A stretch of 42,774 bases of DNA from Prevotellamassilia timonensis. Its GTDB lineage: Bacteria; Bacteroidota; Bacteroidia; Bacteroidales; Bacteroidaceae. This document shows, in pieces, positions 1 to 11,799 of this stretch (its first letter is position 1; every line of letters starts with the position of its first letter). The position numbers were made by a program, and so were the translations under genes. The stretch spans positions 1-42,774 of the forward strand of contig NZ_JADYUH010000013.1 in NCBI RefSeq assembly GCF_021531665.1. Reading direction: 5' to 3'. The notes under the pieces are model-generated. The model did not search any database, was not told where the DNA came from, and worked only from the letters and a program-made list of their open reading frames with translations.

Positions 1-69
1 GAAAGGGATTGGGCAAAGATGGTTCAAAACGCAAAGGAAACGCCTCCAGAACCGAGCCTGTTTGATTAG
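1..69 (+). CDS. Possible C-terminal tail of a gene cut by the window edge
   Basis: The first 23 codons of frame 1 are open and end in TAG at 67-69. The reading would end in EPSLFD, which resembles the short LF-containing tails by which some DNA-metabolism proteins bind the sliding clamp. A second frame is open to the TGA at 63-65. The piece is too short to identify or to choose the frame with confidence. A strong stem-loop at 95-125 follows it, as expected at a gene end. Confidence 0.25.
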   Translation, partial: ERDWAKMVQNAKETPPEPSLFD

Positions 70-94
70 GGGGGCTTACTTTTGGGAAAGAAAG

Positions 95-125
95 TCCCGA
101 AGTCCTATTTCTGAGGACTCCGGGA
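95..125. terminator. Strong stem-loop, possible terminator
   Basis: TCCCG-A-AGTCCT (95-106) pairs with AGGACT-C-CGGGA (114-125), a 12-position stem with one A/C mismatch and a 7-nt loop. No long T run follows on the plus strand. On the minus strand a CTTTCTTT stretch follows. It lies between the open frame at the left edge and the minus-strand OmpA-type gene, so it may serve either strand. Confidence 0.4.
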
Positions 126-180
126 TGATAAATTGTGCACTTTTGAGATTTAGCGGACAGCAATATTTTTCTTAGGCTTC

Positions 181-210
181 GTTACTTACCGCGGCACGGC
201 GGTAAGTGAC
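181..210. repeat. Inverted repeat in the gap left of the OmpA-domain gene
   Basis: GTTACTTACCGC (181-192) is complementary to GCGGTAAGTGAC (199-210) apart from one position that would be a G/T wobble in RNA; the loop is 6 nt. With the hairpin at 232-261 it makes two consecutive stem-loops downstream of the minus-strand gene. Confidence 0.5.
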
Positions 211-220
211 GAATCGGCGC

Positions 221-261
221 GCAGAAACAAACAAGTCCGCCACTCGGAAGCGACGGACTTG
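221..261 (-). terminator. Probable terminator of the OmpA-domain lipoprotein gene
   Basis: CAAGTCCG (232-239) and CGGACTTG (254-261) form an 8-bp stem. On the minus strand it is followed by TTTGTTTCTGC. It starts about 50 bases past the stop of the gene ending at 314, and no other minus-strand gene follows. Confidence 0.5.
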
Positions 262-313
262 CGGAAAATTTCAATTCGTGCCTGTATTCCTATGACAGGC
301 TGACTAAAGAAGC

Positions 314-1024
314 TTACTTGCTCTGTGCGTTGGCAGCGTTAATCATGTCCTGGCTGGCGATGATGTAAACCTCAACGCGGCGGTTCTGCTGACGACCTGC
401 AACAGTGCTGTTGTCAGCCACGGGATTCTGTTCACCGAGACCTTCAGTCTTCTTGATGCGAGATGCGGGGTAGCCGCTACCAACGATTTGGTTTTTCACG
501 GCGTTGGCACGGTTCTGAGAGAGTTCCACGTTCTTGGCAGCGCTCTGCTCAACGGTACAACCCTTGAAGCCCTGGTTGTCGGTGAAACCGATGATGGCGA
601 GATCAAAGGTATTGTCTTCAGCCACGAGCTTGGTGACGAAGGTCTTGATGGAAGTCTGAGCAGTAGCACTCAAGGTGGAAGAACCGGTATTGAAGAGCAG
701 ACCGCTGTCAAAAGTGGCACGAACATACTGCGTGCCGTTTTCGGAGGTGAGCACCTCAGCCTTGGCGTTGGCAGCCTCAGCGGCTTTCTTCGCCTTGTCC
801 ATCTTGTTGCCAATCAAAATGCCGGCACCGGCACCGACTACAGCACCAACGCCTGCGCCGATGGCTGCACCTTTGCCGTCACCAATCAGACCGCCGATGA
901 GCGCACCGAGTGCACCACCACCGCCGCCACCGATGAGACCGCCTTTGGCTGCGTTGGGCATACCGCAGCTGCTGAGAAGCAGGATTGCGCTGAGCGCACA
1001 AACGATAACTTTGTTAGCTTTCAT
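314..1024 (-). CDS. OmpA-domain outer-membrane lipoprotein with glycine-zipper region
   Basis: Probably anchors the outer membrane to peptidoglycan. A lipoprotein signal ends in the lipobox L-S-S-C with Cys20 as the lipidated residue. Residues about 29-73 are very rich in glycine spaced GxxxG, a glycine-zipper segment likely to insert in or pack against a membrane. Residues about 105-222 are an OmpA/MotB C-terminal domain: GFTDNQG around Asp149, the NRANAV helix at 171-176 and the NRRVEV motif at 214-219, which hold the residues binding the diaminopimelate of peptidoglycan. Length is 236 aa. It is monocistronic on the minus strand with its own terminator. No clear TAnnTTTG promoter is visible upstream. 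This architecture is common in Bacteroidota; the exact cellular role is inferred from the domain. Confidence 0.88.
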   Translation of the reverse strand: MKANKVIVCALSAILLLSSCGMPNAAKGGLIGGGGGGALGALIGGLIGDGKGAAIGAGVGAVVGAGAGILIGNKMDKAKKAAEAANAKAEVLTSENGTQYVRATFDSGLLFNTGSSTLSATAQTSIKTFVTKLVAEDNTFDLAIIGFTDNQGFKGCTVEQSAAKNVELSQNRANAVKNQIVGSGYPASRIKKTEGLGEQNPVADNSTVAGRQQNRRVEVYIIASQDMINAANAQSK

Positions 1025-1077
1025 TGTGTTGAAAAAAGAATTTAGATTTATAAAAAGGAATTGAAATATGCTTGATT

Positions 1078-1097
1078 AAAAAAGCCTTTGTCAAGGC
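1078..1097 (-). terminator. Terminator overlapping the dipeptidase stop codon
   Basis: On the minus strand the sequence reads GCCTT-GACA-AAGGC followed by six T residues (1083-1078), a compact intrinsic terminator. The TGA stop at 1093-1091 lies inside the loop and stem, so translation and termination end at almost the same point. Confidence 0.6.
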
Positions 1098-2743
1098 ACG
1101 AGATAGCGTTCTCCGGCTTCTTTGACGATGATGCCGCGGAGGAGGCTGTCGGCGCCGAGGCGCGTGGGTCGTTTGCCGCGTCCGAACTCGTCACGCTCGA
1201 ACTTTCCGTCTTTTTCGCTACGAACGGTCTGGTCATTGTGTTTGACGATGAGCCGGGTGGCGAGTTGCTTCCAACTCTTCATCATGAAGTCGGCATTCTG
1301 TGCGGCATGGTGGGTCAGGCTGTCTGCGAGTTGCGCCGTTTGTTTGCTGAGGGCGAGCATTTGTTTTTCAAAGTCCGCCTGTTGCTCAAGGAAACGATTT
1401 TCCACCTCACGACGCGCTGTGAGCAGGTCGGGGAAGAGGCGAGAGTAGCGCGGATAGACCATGTTTGCCACCCAGTTTTGCATCCAGAAGGCAGAATTCT
1501 CCGAGAAGTTTATCTCGTCGGCGTCTTTCGGGTCAAAGCAGGTGGGGGCTGCGGTGGCGCCACAGTGAACGGGCACGTAGGGAGCCATGTTGGCATCGTC
1601 GTTGGCGAACCAAATCACTCCGCCGATGGGATTGGGAAGCGAGGAGCGAACCTGCACGACCACGCTGGCAGCAGTCTGCTGGGTGGAGATGGGACGCTCG
1701 TGGAAATATTTCTTCCCTTTGTAGTCCCAAAAAAGAGGAGTGGGACGATAGGGCGCCGTGTAGAGTCCGCAACCGGGATCAGAGGTGAGGTCAAAGGGAG
1801 TGCCCTCATAGTGGTCACGCATGGCGTCCATCACTTGTGACAAAGAAACGGGCTTGGAAGGTTTGAACCAAAGGGGCAAAGGTTCGGCGGTGCCGATGTG
1901 ACGACCATCCACGGAGGGAATATATTTGTCCATGCCTTCCACAAAGTGGTTGAAGAAACTCCAAGCACGGGCATCGCAGATTCTGAGCGCGGAGAAGTCT
2001 GCCGGAGCATACGCCTGAGAGAAAGAGAACTCGGAGTCGGGACCGTCAAAATAGCCCTTGGAACGAGCAAAGGAGATGACGTCCGGCGAACACATCACGT
2101 TCTTCTTGTCCTTCATGTCAAAACGGTGAATGCGGCTCTGGTTCGCGTGGCAAGAAATGCAGTCATCGGGAATGCGCACGGCAACCCAGACAACGCCCTT
2201 CTGGTCGGGTCCCTTGCCTATCATCTCAAGAATCCAAATTTCGTTCGGGTCACAAATGGAGAAGGATTCGCCGGAGGAGGCGTAGCCATATTCATTGACC
2301 AAAGAGGTCATGACGCGAATGGCTTCGCGGGCGGTCTTGGCACGCTGAAGGGCGAGCGTCATGAGCGTGGTGTAGTCCACGACTCCCTTCGGGTCCATGA
2401 GTTCCTCGCGTCCGCCGAAGGTGGTTTCAGTCACGCCGACTTGGTGTTCGTTGATGTAGCCCATGACGGCGTAGGTGTGGGCTGCCTCAGGAATGGAGCC
2501 GAGAGGGCGACCGGTGTCTCCTTCCACGATGGCGCGCATCGTGCCCTTGGGATGGTCCGCGGCGGGATAATAGCTCAAACGACCGAACATGCCATAGTCG
2601 TCTTGATTGTAGGTGATGAACGCCGAGCCGTCGGCGGAAGCCAGACGACCAACCAGAAAACTGGTGCAGGCAAAGACGGGAGATACAAGGAGAAGGAGCA
2701 AAGCCATGCACCATTCTCTTTTCGTTGGGTGGAGATGTTTCAT
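1091..2743 (-). CDS. C69-family dipeptidase, secreted
   Basis: Peptidase family C69 (PepD-like, N-terminal nucleophile fold) enzymes cut dipeptides from the amino end. A hydrophobic signal segment (residues 14-25) is followed directly by Cys26 in ACTSFLVGR. In this family the cysteine becomes the N-terminal nucleophile once the leader is removed, so export and activation may be coupled. Family blocks visible are DGSAFITYNQDD, GVTETTFGGREEL and GESFSICDPNEIWILEMIGKGP. At 550 aa it matches the usual 500-560. Met13 is an alternative start that would shorten the charged n-region. The product probably acts in the periplasm or outside the cell on peptides taken as nitrogen source. It is followed by a terminator and preceded by nadC 40 bases away on the same strand. 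Confidence 0.85.
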   Translation of the reverse strand: MKHLHPTKREWCMALLLLLVSPVFACTSFLVGRLASADGSAFITYNQDDYGMFGRLSYYPAADHPKGTMRAIVEGDTGRPLGSIPEAAHTYAVMGYINEHQVGVTETTFGGREELMDPKGVVDYTTLMTLALQRAKTAREAIRVMTSLVNEYGYASSGESFSICDPNEIWILEMIGKGPDQKGVVWVAVRIPDDCISCHANQSRIHRFDMKDKKNVMCSPDVISFARSKGYFDGPDSEFSFSQAYAPADFSALRICDARAWSFFNHFVEGMDKYIPSVDGRHIGTAEPLPLWFKPSKPVSLSQVMDAMRDHYEGTPFDLTSDPGCGLYTAPYRPTPLFWDYKGKKYFHERPISTQQTAASVVVQVRSSLPNPIGGVIWFANDDANMAPYVPVHCGATAAPTCFDPKDADEINFSENSAFWMQNWVANMVYPRYSRLFPDLLTARREVENRFLEQQADFEKQMLALSKQTAQLADSLTHHAAQNADFMMKSWKQLATRLIVKHNDQTVRSEKDGKFERDEFGRGKRPTRLGADSLLRGIIVKEAGERYLVP

Positions 2744-2748
2744 TCGAG

Positions 2749-2766
2749 GGGTGTTCTAAAAAAAAG
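2749..2766. repeat. Isolated MITE-end-like sequence between dipeptidase and nadC genes
   Basis: GAGGGGTGTTCTAAAAAA matches the terminal sequence GGGGTGTTCTATAAATT of the small elements at 23412 and 35804. No partner end is seen nearby, so it may be a remnant of an excised or deleted element, or chance. Confidence 0.35.
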
Positions 2767-2783
2767 AAAGAGGAGTGAAAACG

Positions 2784-3650
2784 TCAGCACGCTTTGAAAG
2801 ACATGTCAAGTCCTTTGACGGAGTGGGTCAAAGCGCCAACGGAGATGAAGTCCACGCCACAGGCAGCATAGTCCGTCAGCGTCTCGAGGGTGATGCCGCC
2901 GCTGGATTCGGTTTCAAAACGCCCGCCAATGAGTTCAACGGCTGCGCGAGTCATTTCGATGTTGAAGTTGTCGAGCATGATGCGGTCTGCGCCGGCTTCG
3001 GGATGAGCCTCCTTGTGAGCAATCACACGACGGATGTCGTCCAAAGAGCGACACTCGATTTCCACCTTCAAATGCAGTTCTTTCTCTTTCTGATAGGCAG
3101 CGCAGCGGTCAAGCGCCTGTTCGATGCCTCCGCAGAAGTCAATGTGATTGTCCTTCAACAAAACCATGTCGAAGAGACCGATGCGGTGGTTCACGCCGCC
3201 GCCGATTTTGACGGCTTCTTTTTCAAGCATGCGCATTCCGGGCGTGGTCTTGCGAGTGTCAAGGACGCGGGTGTGATAGCCCTTCAAACGGTCGGCATAG
3301 ACAGCAGTCATGGTGGCGATGCCGCTCATGCGCTGCATGATGTTCAACATGAGACGCTCGGTCTGGAGCAAGGAGCGCACCTTGCCCGAAACCACCATGG
3401 CAATGTCGCCGGGCTTGACGCGAGTCCCGTCCGTCAGAAGTTCTTCCACCTGCAATTCGGGGTCGAAACGGCGAAAAACCTGACGAGCAGCACGCATGCC
3501 GGCGAGCACGCCTTCTTCTTTGATGAGAAGATGGCTCTTTCCGACAGCGTCTTCGGGAATACAGCAAAGGGTGGTGTGATCTCCGTCACCAATGTCCTCA
3601 GCAAAAGAGAGGTCAATCAGACGGTCATTGAGTTCATCGACAGTGTACAT
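2784..3650 (-). CDS. nadC: Nicotinate-nucleotide diphosphorylase (quinolinate phosphoribosyltransferase)
   Basis: Converts quinolinate and PRPP to nicotinate mononucleotide, CO2 and pyrophosphate in cytoplasmic de novo NAD synthesis. Family motifs are clear: TERLMLNIMQRMSGIAT, LDTRKTTPGMR, EKEAVKIGGGVNHR and DMVLLKDNHI, then the EIE, MLDNF and SSGGI blocks that line the quinolinate and PRPP sites in the alpha/beta barrel. I chose the ATG at 3650 (MYTVDELNDRLIDL, 288 aa, the usual size). An upstream in-frame ATG at 3683 would add 11 residues unlike the family. A probable promoter lies far upstream at 3880-3873, so the leader would run through the 167-bp repeat. nadA and nadB are not in the window. 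Confidence 0.93.
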   Translation of the reverse strand: MYTVDELNDRLIDLSFAEDIGDGDHTTLCCIPEDAVGKSHLLIKEEGVLAGMRAARQVFRRFDPELQVEELLTDGTRVKPGDIAMVVSGKVRSLLQTERLMLNIMQRMSGIATMTAVYADRLKGYHTRVLDTRKTTPGMRMLEKEAVKIGGGVNHRIGLFDMVLLKDNHIDFCGGIEQALDRCAAYQKEKELHLKVEIECRSLDDIRRVIAHKEAHPEAGADRIMLDNFNIEMTRAAVELIGGRFETESSGGITLETLTDYAACGVDFISVGALTHSVKGLDMSFKAC

Positions 3651-3690
3651 GATATAGGATTTATGAGAATTTACGCGGTTCAACAGGCGA

Positions 3691-3857
3691 TTTAGTAATA
3701 TGAAAATAATAAGTTGCGTCAGATTTGAATGACATTTTCGAGGTCAGATTTTCACCCGAAGAAGGAGCATAGCCGTAGCTATGTGACTGATGAGGGAGGA
3801 AATATGGACCGAAAAGATTTTCAAAGATGATGCAGGTTATTTTTTGAGGATTACTTA
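3691..3857 (-). mobile_element. MITE-like element, family 1, left copy
   Basis: A 167-bp sequence that returns in opposite orientation at 8725-8891 with about 4 mismatches. Its two ends resemble each other as imperfect terminal inverted repeats of about 40 bases: TTTAGTAAT...AATAA...TGCGTCA...TTTGAA against TTAAGTAAT...AATAA...TGCATCA...TTTGAA. A central dyad GCATAGCCGTAGCTATG forms a hairpin. No coding capacity. It lies in the 547-bp gap between divergent nadC and gltB and would be transcribed as part of the nadC leader. Confidence 0.75.
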
Positions 3858-3872
3858 AACTTTCAAGCGCTG

Positions 3873-3880
3873 CAAAATTA
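3873..3880 (-). promoter_or_regulatory. Candidate -7 element for nadC
   Basis: The minus strand reads TAATTTTG, matching the Bacteroidota -7 consensus TAnnTTTG. No good TTTG is found 19-21 bases upstream. It would give a leader of about 215 nt. Confidence 0.35.
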
Positions 3881-3948
3881 CGACAAATGAGGGAGACGCG
3901 ACGCCTCCGCCACGCTTTTTTTGCTCTGAGGGCACGGCTCTTTCACTT

Positions 3949-4072
3949 AAAGAGTGTTCTAAAAATCAGGTTGAGTGAGTTTTGATTTCTTCGAGATGCA
4001 CTTTTGTCAGTGAAGAAAGGAACACAACGGACTATGCGACAGACGAGGTGACAAAAGGGCGTGGCGAGGAAG
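3949..4072 (-). mobile_element. Degenerate copy of MITE family 2
   Basis: Starting from GTGTTCTAAAAATCAGGTTG, about 120 bases align in reverse orientation to the element at 35804-36000. Shared pieces include GATTTCTT-GAGATG, CTTTTGTCAGT, the hairpin core (here decayed to ACAACGGACTATG) and ACAAAAGGGCG. The left end is not recognisable. It fills most of the rest of the nadC-gltB gap. Confidence 0.55.
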
Positions 4073-4197
4073 TCGCCCAACGCGACGCCTGCCCGAATCC
4101 ACCGCCCGAAAATTTGGCAAAAAGAAAGATTTTGTTGCATAAATAATAATTTTGATAAGTTTTTTCTCGTTTATGCGTTATTTTGAAAGATAATTCG

Positions 4198-4205
4198 TAA
4201 TTTTG
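4198..4205 (+). promoter_or_regulatory. gltB promoter, -7 element
   Basis: TAATTTTG fits TAnnTTTG and lies 25 bases before the gltB ATG, giving a leader of about 20 nt. No convincing -33 TTTG is present at the usual distance, which may mean an activator is needed. Confidence 0.55.
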
Positions 4206-4230
4206 CGGCGACTTAACTAACACACGCTTT

Positions 4231-8724
<4,494 letters not shown>

Positions 8725-8727
<3 letters not shown>

Positions 8728-8891
8728 GTAATCCTCAAAAAATAACCTGCATCATCTTTGAAAATCTTTTCGGTCCATATTTCCTCCCTCATCAGTCACA
8801 TAGCTACAACTATGCTCCTTCTTCGGGTGAAAATCTGACCTCGAAAATCTAATTCAAATCTGACGCAACTTATTATTTTCATATTACTAAA
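8725..8891 (+). mobile_element. MITE-like element, family 1, right copy
   Basis: Reverse complement of 3691-3857 over its full length with about 4 differences, two of them in the hairpin core (GTAGCTACAACTATG side). It begins at the gltB stop codon and occupies most of the gltB-gltD gap, so it is transcribed between the two cistrons. The remaining bases to the gltD start (8892-8972) show no TAnnTTTG promoter. Confidence 0.75.
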
Positions 8892-8972
8892 CAAGCTGGC
8901 TTAACCCTATTTCTAACATTTCTCACCCTGAACACTCCCTTGAGGAGACTTGGGGCAATAACATAAATCAAA

Positions 8973-10319
8973 GTGGGAAATCCAAAAGCATTCCTGACCG
9001 TACCCCGCCAAAGTGCGGGCTACCGTCCCATCCACGAACGAATTGCCGACTTCGGCGAAGTTGAACAGACTCTCAACACGGGCGACAGAAAACTGCAAGC
9101 CTCGCGCTGCATGGACTGCGGCGTCCCCTTCTGCCACTGGGCTTGTCCGCTGGGCAACCGACCACCCGAATTTCAAGACGCGCTCTTCAAAGGACACTGG
9201 CGAGAGGCATATCAAATCCTCACCGCCACCAATGACTTCCCGGAGTTCACAGGAAGAATCTGCCCCGCCCTCTGCGAGAAGAGTTGCGTGCTGAAACTTG
9301 CCATCGATGCTCCTGTCACCATCCGTGAAGACGAATGTGCCGTGATTGAATCGGCGTTCCGAGAAGGATGGGTGCAACCGCAAACCTATCCGCGCCTCGG
9401 CAAGAAAGTAGGCGTAGTCGGCTCCGGACCCGCCGGACTCTCCGCCGCAGCAAGCCTAAACCGACTGGGTTACGACGTGACCGTCTTCGAAAAAGAAGAA
9501 CAGGTCGGAGGACTCCTGCGCTACGGCATTCCGAACTTCAAACTCCAGAAAACGGTGATTGACCGCCGTCTCCGCGTCATGGAGGCTGAGGGCATCCGCT
9601 TCGTCACCTCCTCCCCCATCGACCCGAAAAAACTCCCCGAAGGCTTTGACGCCTGGTGTCTCTGCACAGGCACACCGACGCCGCGCAACCTCGACATCCC
9701 GGGACGCGAACTATCCGGCATTCACTTCGCACTCGACTATCTCTCTCAGCAGAACAAAGTGCTGGCAGGAAAAGAGTTCAAAGACAAAGAACGAATCACT
9801 GCCCACGGAAAACACGTCCTCGTCATCGGCGGCGGCGACACCGGCTCCGACTGCATCGGCACGGCTAACCGCCAGGGCGCAGCTTCCGTGATGCAAATCG
9901 AAATCATGCCCAAACCGCCCGTGGGATGTAACCCACAAACGCCGTGGCCTGCCTTTCCGCGCGTCTTCAAAACCACCTCAAGCCACGAAGAGGGATGTGA
10001 GCGCCGTTGGAACCTCGCTTCCCTGCGCTTCATCGGCACAAAAGACGGAAAAGTGCACGGCGTGGAGGTGGAAACCGTGGAATGGGAACCCGCAGCAGAC
10101 GGAGGACGCCCGAAGATGAAACCCACGGGGAAAAAAGAAACACTCCAAGCAGACCTCGTCTTGCTCGCCATGGGCTTCCTCAAGCCGGAGCACCCGGGAC
10201 TTCCCGAAAACGTGGTCGTTGCCGGCGATGCACTTTCCGGTCCCTCGCTGGTGGTGCGCTGCATCGCCGACGGACGCCGTGCCGCCGAAGACATCCATCG
10301 CATGCTTTCCGAGAAATAA
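8973..10319 (+). CDS. gltD: Glutamate synthase, small (beta) subunit
   Basis: Supplies electrons from NADPH through FAD and Fe-S clusters to GltB. The start is the GTG at 8973, giving MGNPKAFLTVPR, the usual beginning of this subunit; no upstream in-frame ATG fits. Cys46, Cys49, Cys54, Cys58 and Cys97, Cys101, Cys105 are the conserved N-terminal cysteines for two 4Fe-4S clusters. VGSGPAGLSAA (Gly150, Gly152, Gly155) is the FAD-binding loop, and VIGGGDTGSD is the NADPH loop. Length is 448 aa, slightly shorter than the 470 of enterobacteria. It is downstream of gltB in the same orientation, separated by the 167-bp repeat, and is closed by a strong terminator. Confidence 0.96.
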   Translation: MGNPKAFLTVPRQSAGYRPIHERIADFGEVEQTLNTGDRKLQASRCMDCGVPFCHWACPLGNRPPEFQDALFKGHWREAYQILTATNDFPEFTGRICPALCEKSCVLKLAIDAPVTIREDECAVIESAFREGWVQPQTYPRLGKKVGVVGSGPAGLSAAASLNRLGYDVTVFEKEEQVGGLLRYGIPNFKLQKTVIDRRLRVMEAEGIRFVTSSPIDPKKLPEGFDAWCLCTGTPTPRNLDIPGRELSGIHFALDYLSQQNKVLAGKEFKDKERITAHGKHVLVIGGGDTGSDCIGTANRQGAASVMQIEIMPKPPVGCNPQTPWPAFPRVFKTTSSHEEGCERRWNLASLRFIGTKDGKVHGVEVETVEWEPAADGGRPKMKPTGKKETLQADLVLLAMGFLKPEHPGLPENVVVAGDALSGPSLVVRCIADGRRAAEDIHRMLSEK

Positions 10320-10654
10320 GGCGAAACGACTGAACCACTGCTTCTAAAGTGAGCGGAGCAACTGCTCGCCTTCCACAACTCTTGACGCGACCGCGTCGTT
10401 TTGGGACTGTCTCAGAACGACGCGGTCTGTTTCATGAAAAGAGGTTTGAACGCAAATTTTCATGAGAATGGATATTGGAGCGGTGCTTTGTTGTTTTTGC
10501 CGTTGCCGTGACGGGCTGGCATCACCATGAACACCTCGAAAAAAGATTTTTCAGACACCACCGATACAATAAAACATCGTACCCGTCCGTTAGAAGAATA
10601 AACACAAACGGACGAAAGTCTTTCTGTGCATACGGATAACCCCGAACAATACTC
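10320..10654 (+). other. Gap between gltD and the sugar transferase gene
   Basis: 335 bases without a gene. The left half holds the gltD terminator (10389-10432) and a smaller hairpin around GAGC-GGAGCA-AC-TGCTCG near 10352. The right half is AT-richer, with no TAnnTTTG match I can defend, so the promoter of the next gene is not identified. Confidence 0.6.
10389..10432 (+). terminator. gltD intrinsic terminator
   Basis: GACCGCGTCGTT (10389-10400) is perfectly complementary to AACGACGCGGTC (10416-10427), a 12-bp GC-rich stem with a 15-nt loop, followed by TGTTTC. The T tail is short but the stem is strong and the position fits. Confidence 0.75.
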
Positions 10655-11290
10655 ATGAAAATACACTCAGAGAAAGAAACCTATACGGACCCCATGGGAT
10701 TGTTTCCCAGAATCTTGACCAGAGGTTTTGACATCATCGTCTCCGCCTTCTGCCTACTCATCTTCTCCCCTCTCTACGCCTATTGCTACTTTCTGGTGCG
10801 AAAAGAATTTGGACCGCACGTGATTTACAAACAGGAGAGAATCGGACGCGGCGGCAAACCGTTCTTCATCAGAAAATTCCGAACCATGCGCATGGATGCC
10901 GAGAAAGAGGGACCACAACTCTGCGGCGACCTGGACGCCGACGACCGCCTGACACCCACAGGACGCTTCCTCCGCTCGCACCACCTGGACGAACTGCCAC
11001 AACTCTGGAACGTCTTCGTCGGAGACATGGCTTTCGTCGGACCACGCCCGGAACGAGCCTTCTACATCGAACAAATCATGCAGCACAACCCGAGATACAC
11101 GGAACTCTACAGCGTGCGCCCCGGCGTCACCTCCTACGCCACACTCTACAACGGCTACACGGATTCCATGGAGAAAATGCTGCGACGACTCGAACTTGAC
11201 CTCTACTACCTCGAGCACCGCTCCCTCGCCATGAACATCAAAATTCTCTGGCTCACTTTCTACAAAATCGTCTCCGGAAGAAAATTCTGA
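10655..11290 (+). CDS. Bacterial sugar transferase (undecaprenyl-phosphate sugar phosphotransferase, WcaJ/PglC type)
   Basis: Starts glycan assembly by moving a sugar phosphate from a nucleotide sugar to undecaprenyl phosphate at the inner membrane. It is the short, single-helix form: a hydrophobic segment at about residues 24-46 (FDIIVSAFCLLIFSPLYAY) followed by the catalytic domain. Family blocks are YKQERIGRGGKPFFIRKFRTM, LTPTGRFLRSHHLDELPQLWN and VGPRPERAFY; the Asp-Glu pair in LDELPQ is the usual catalytic element. 211 aa is typical. The donor sugar cannot be read from the sequence. There is no capsule or O-antigen cluster around it; the following genes are a small lipoprotein and a helicase, so it may serve a glycan encoded elsewhere. 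The ATG at 10655 gives a 14-residue lead before MGLFPRILTRGFD; the ATG at 10694 is an alternative. Confidence 0.88.
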   Translation: MKIHSEKETYTDPMGLFPRILTRGFDIIVSAFCLLIFSPLYAYCYFLVRKEFGPHVIYKQERIGRGGKPFFIRKFRTMRMDAEKEGPQLCGDLDADDRLTPTGRFLRSHHLDELPQLWNVFVGDMAFVGPRPERAFYIEQIMQHNPRYTELYSVRPGVTSYATLYNGYTDSMEKMLRRLELDLYYLEHRSLAMNIKILWLTFYKIVSGRKF

Positions 11291-11306
11291 CACACAAGAC
11301 AAACAC

Positions 11307-11729
11307 ATGAAACTCAAATACATCTGTCTCCTCGCACTCCTCGCCCTGACCTTCTCCGCCTGCAAGAAAAAGGAAAAGACGGAAGAGGACAACTACAGCG
11401 AACTGCGAAAAACGATGGAAAAGGACGCTGCCGTCTGCATGAAAAATGCACGCGAGCAATTCGCCGCAGGTAACTTCGAACAAGCACGCGAAACCATCGT
11501 CCAAATGCGAGAAAAATTCCCGCAAGCCATCACCGCACGCAAACAAGCCATCCTCCTCATGGATTCCGTGGAACTGGAGGAAGCACGAGAGGAACTCGCC
11601 CACACGGACAGTCTGCTCCGCACACAAAGCGTCGGCAATGCGGACATGCTGGACGAAGCCTGCAAAAAAGTGGAGTTCTATGGCAGAAAACTGAAACACG
11701 ACATTGAACAATACAGAAACGGAAAATGA
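11307..11729 (+). CDS. Small lipoprotein, coiled-coil, function unknown
   Basis: A 140-aa protein I do not recognise by name. The signal peptide ends in the lipobox F-S-A-C with Cys19 lipidated, then KKKEK. The rest is charged and helical, with a pattern like a single TPR-type or coiled-coil hairpin (REQFAAGNFEQARETIVQMREKFP), which in Bacteroidota often mediates protein contacts in the periplasm. It begins 16 bases after the sugar transferase stop, so the two are probably co-transcribed. The helicase ATG follows 70 bases after its stop. Confidence 0.75.
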   Translation: MKLKYICLLALLALTFSACKKKEKTEEDNYSELRKTMEKDAAVCMKNAREQFAAGNFEQARETIVQMREKFPQAITARKQAILLMDSVELEEAREELAHTDSLLRTQSVGNADMLDEACKKVEFYGRKLKHDIEQYRNGK

Positions 11730-11799
11730 AACCCACCACAGCGGAGGGTTACTGCTTGACATCGCTTCCTCACGCTCTGAAACACTGAACTCTCGCAAA

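Noticed and set aside
11704-11799. Earlier TTG start for the helicase
   Set aside because: It lies inside the upstream lipoprotein gene, and the extra 32 residues do not resemble the family; the ATG at 11800 is at the usual distance from the Q motif.
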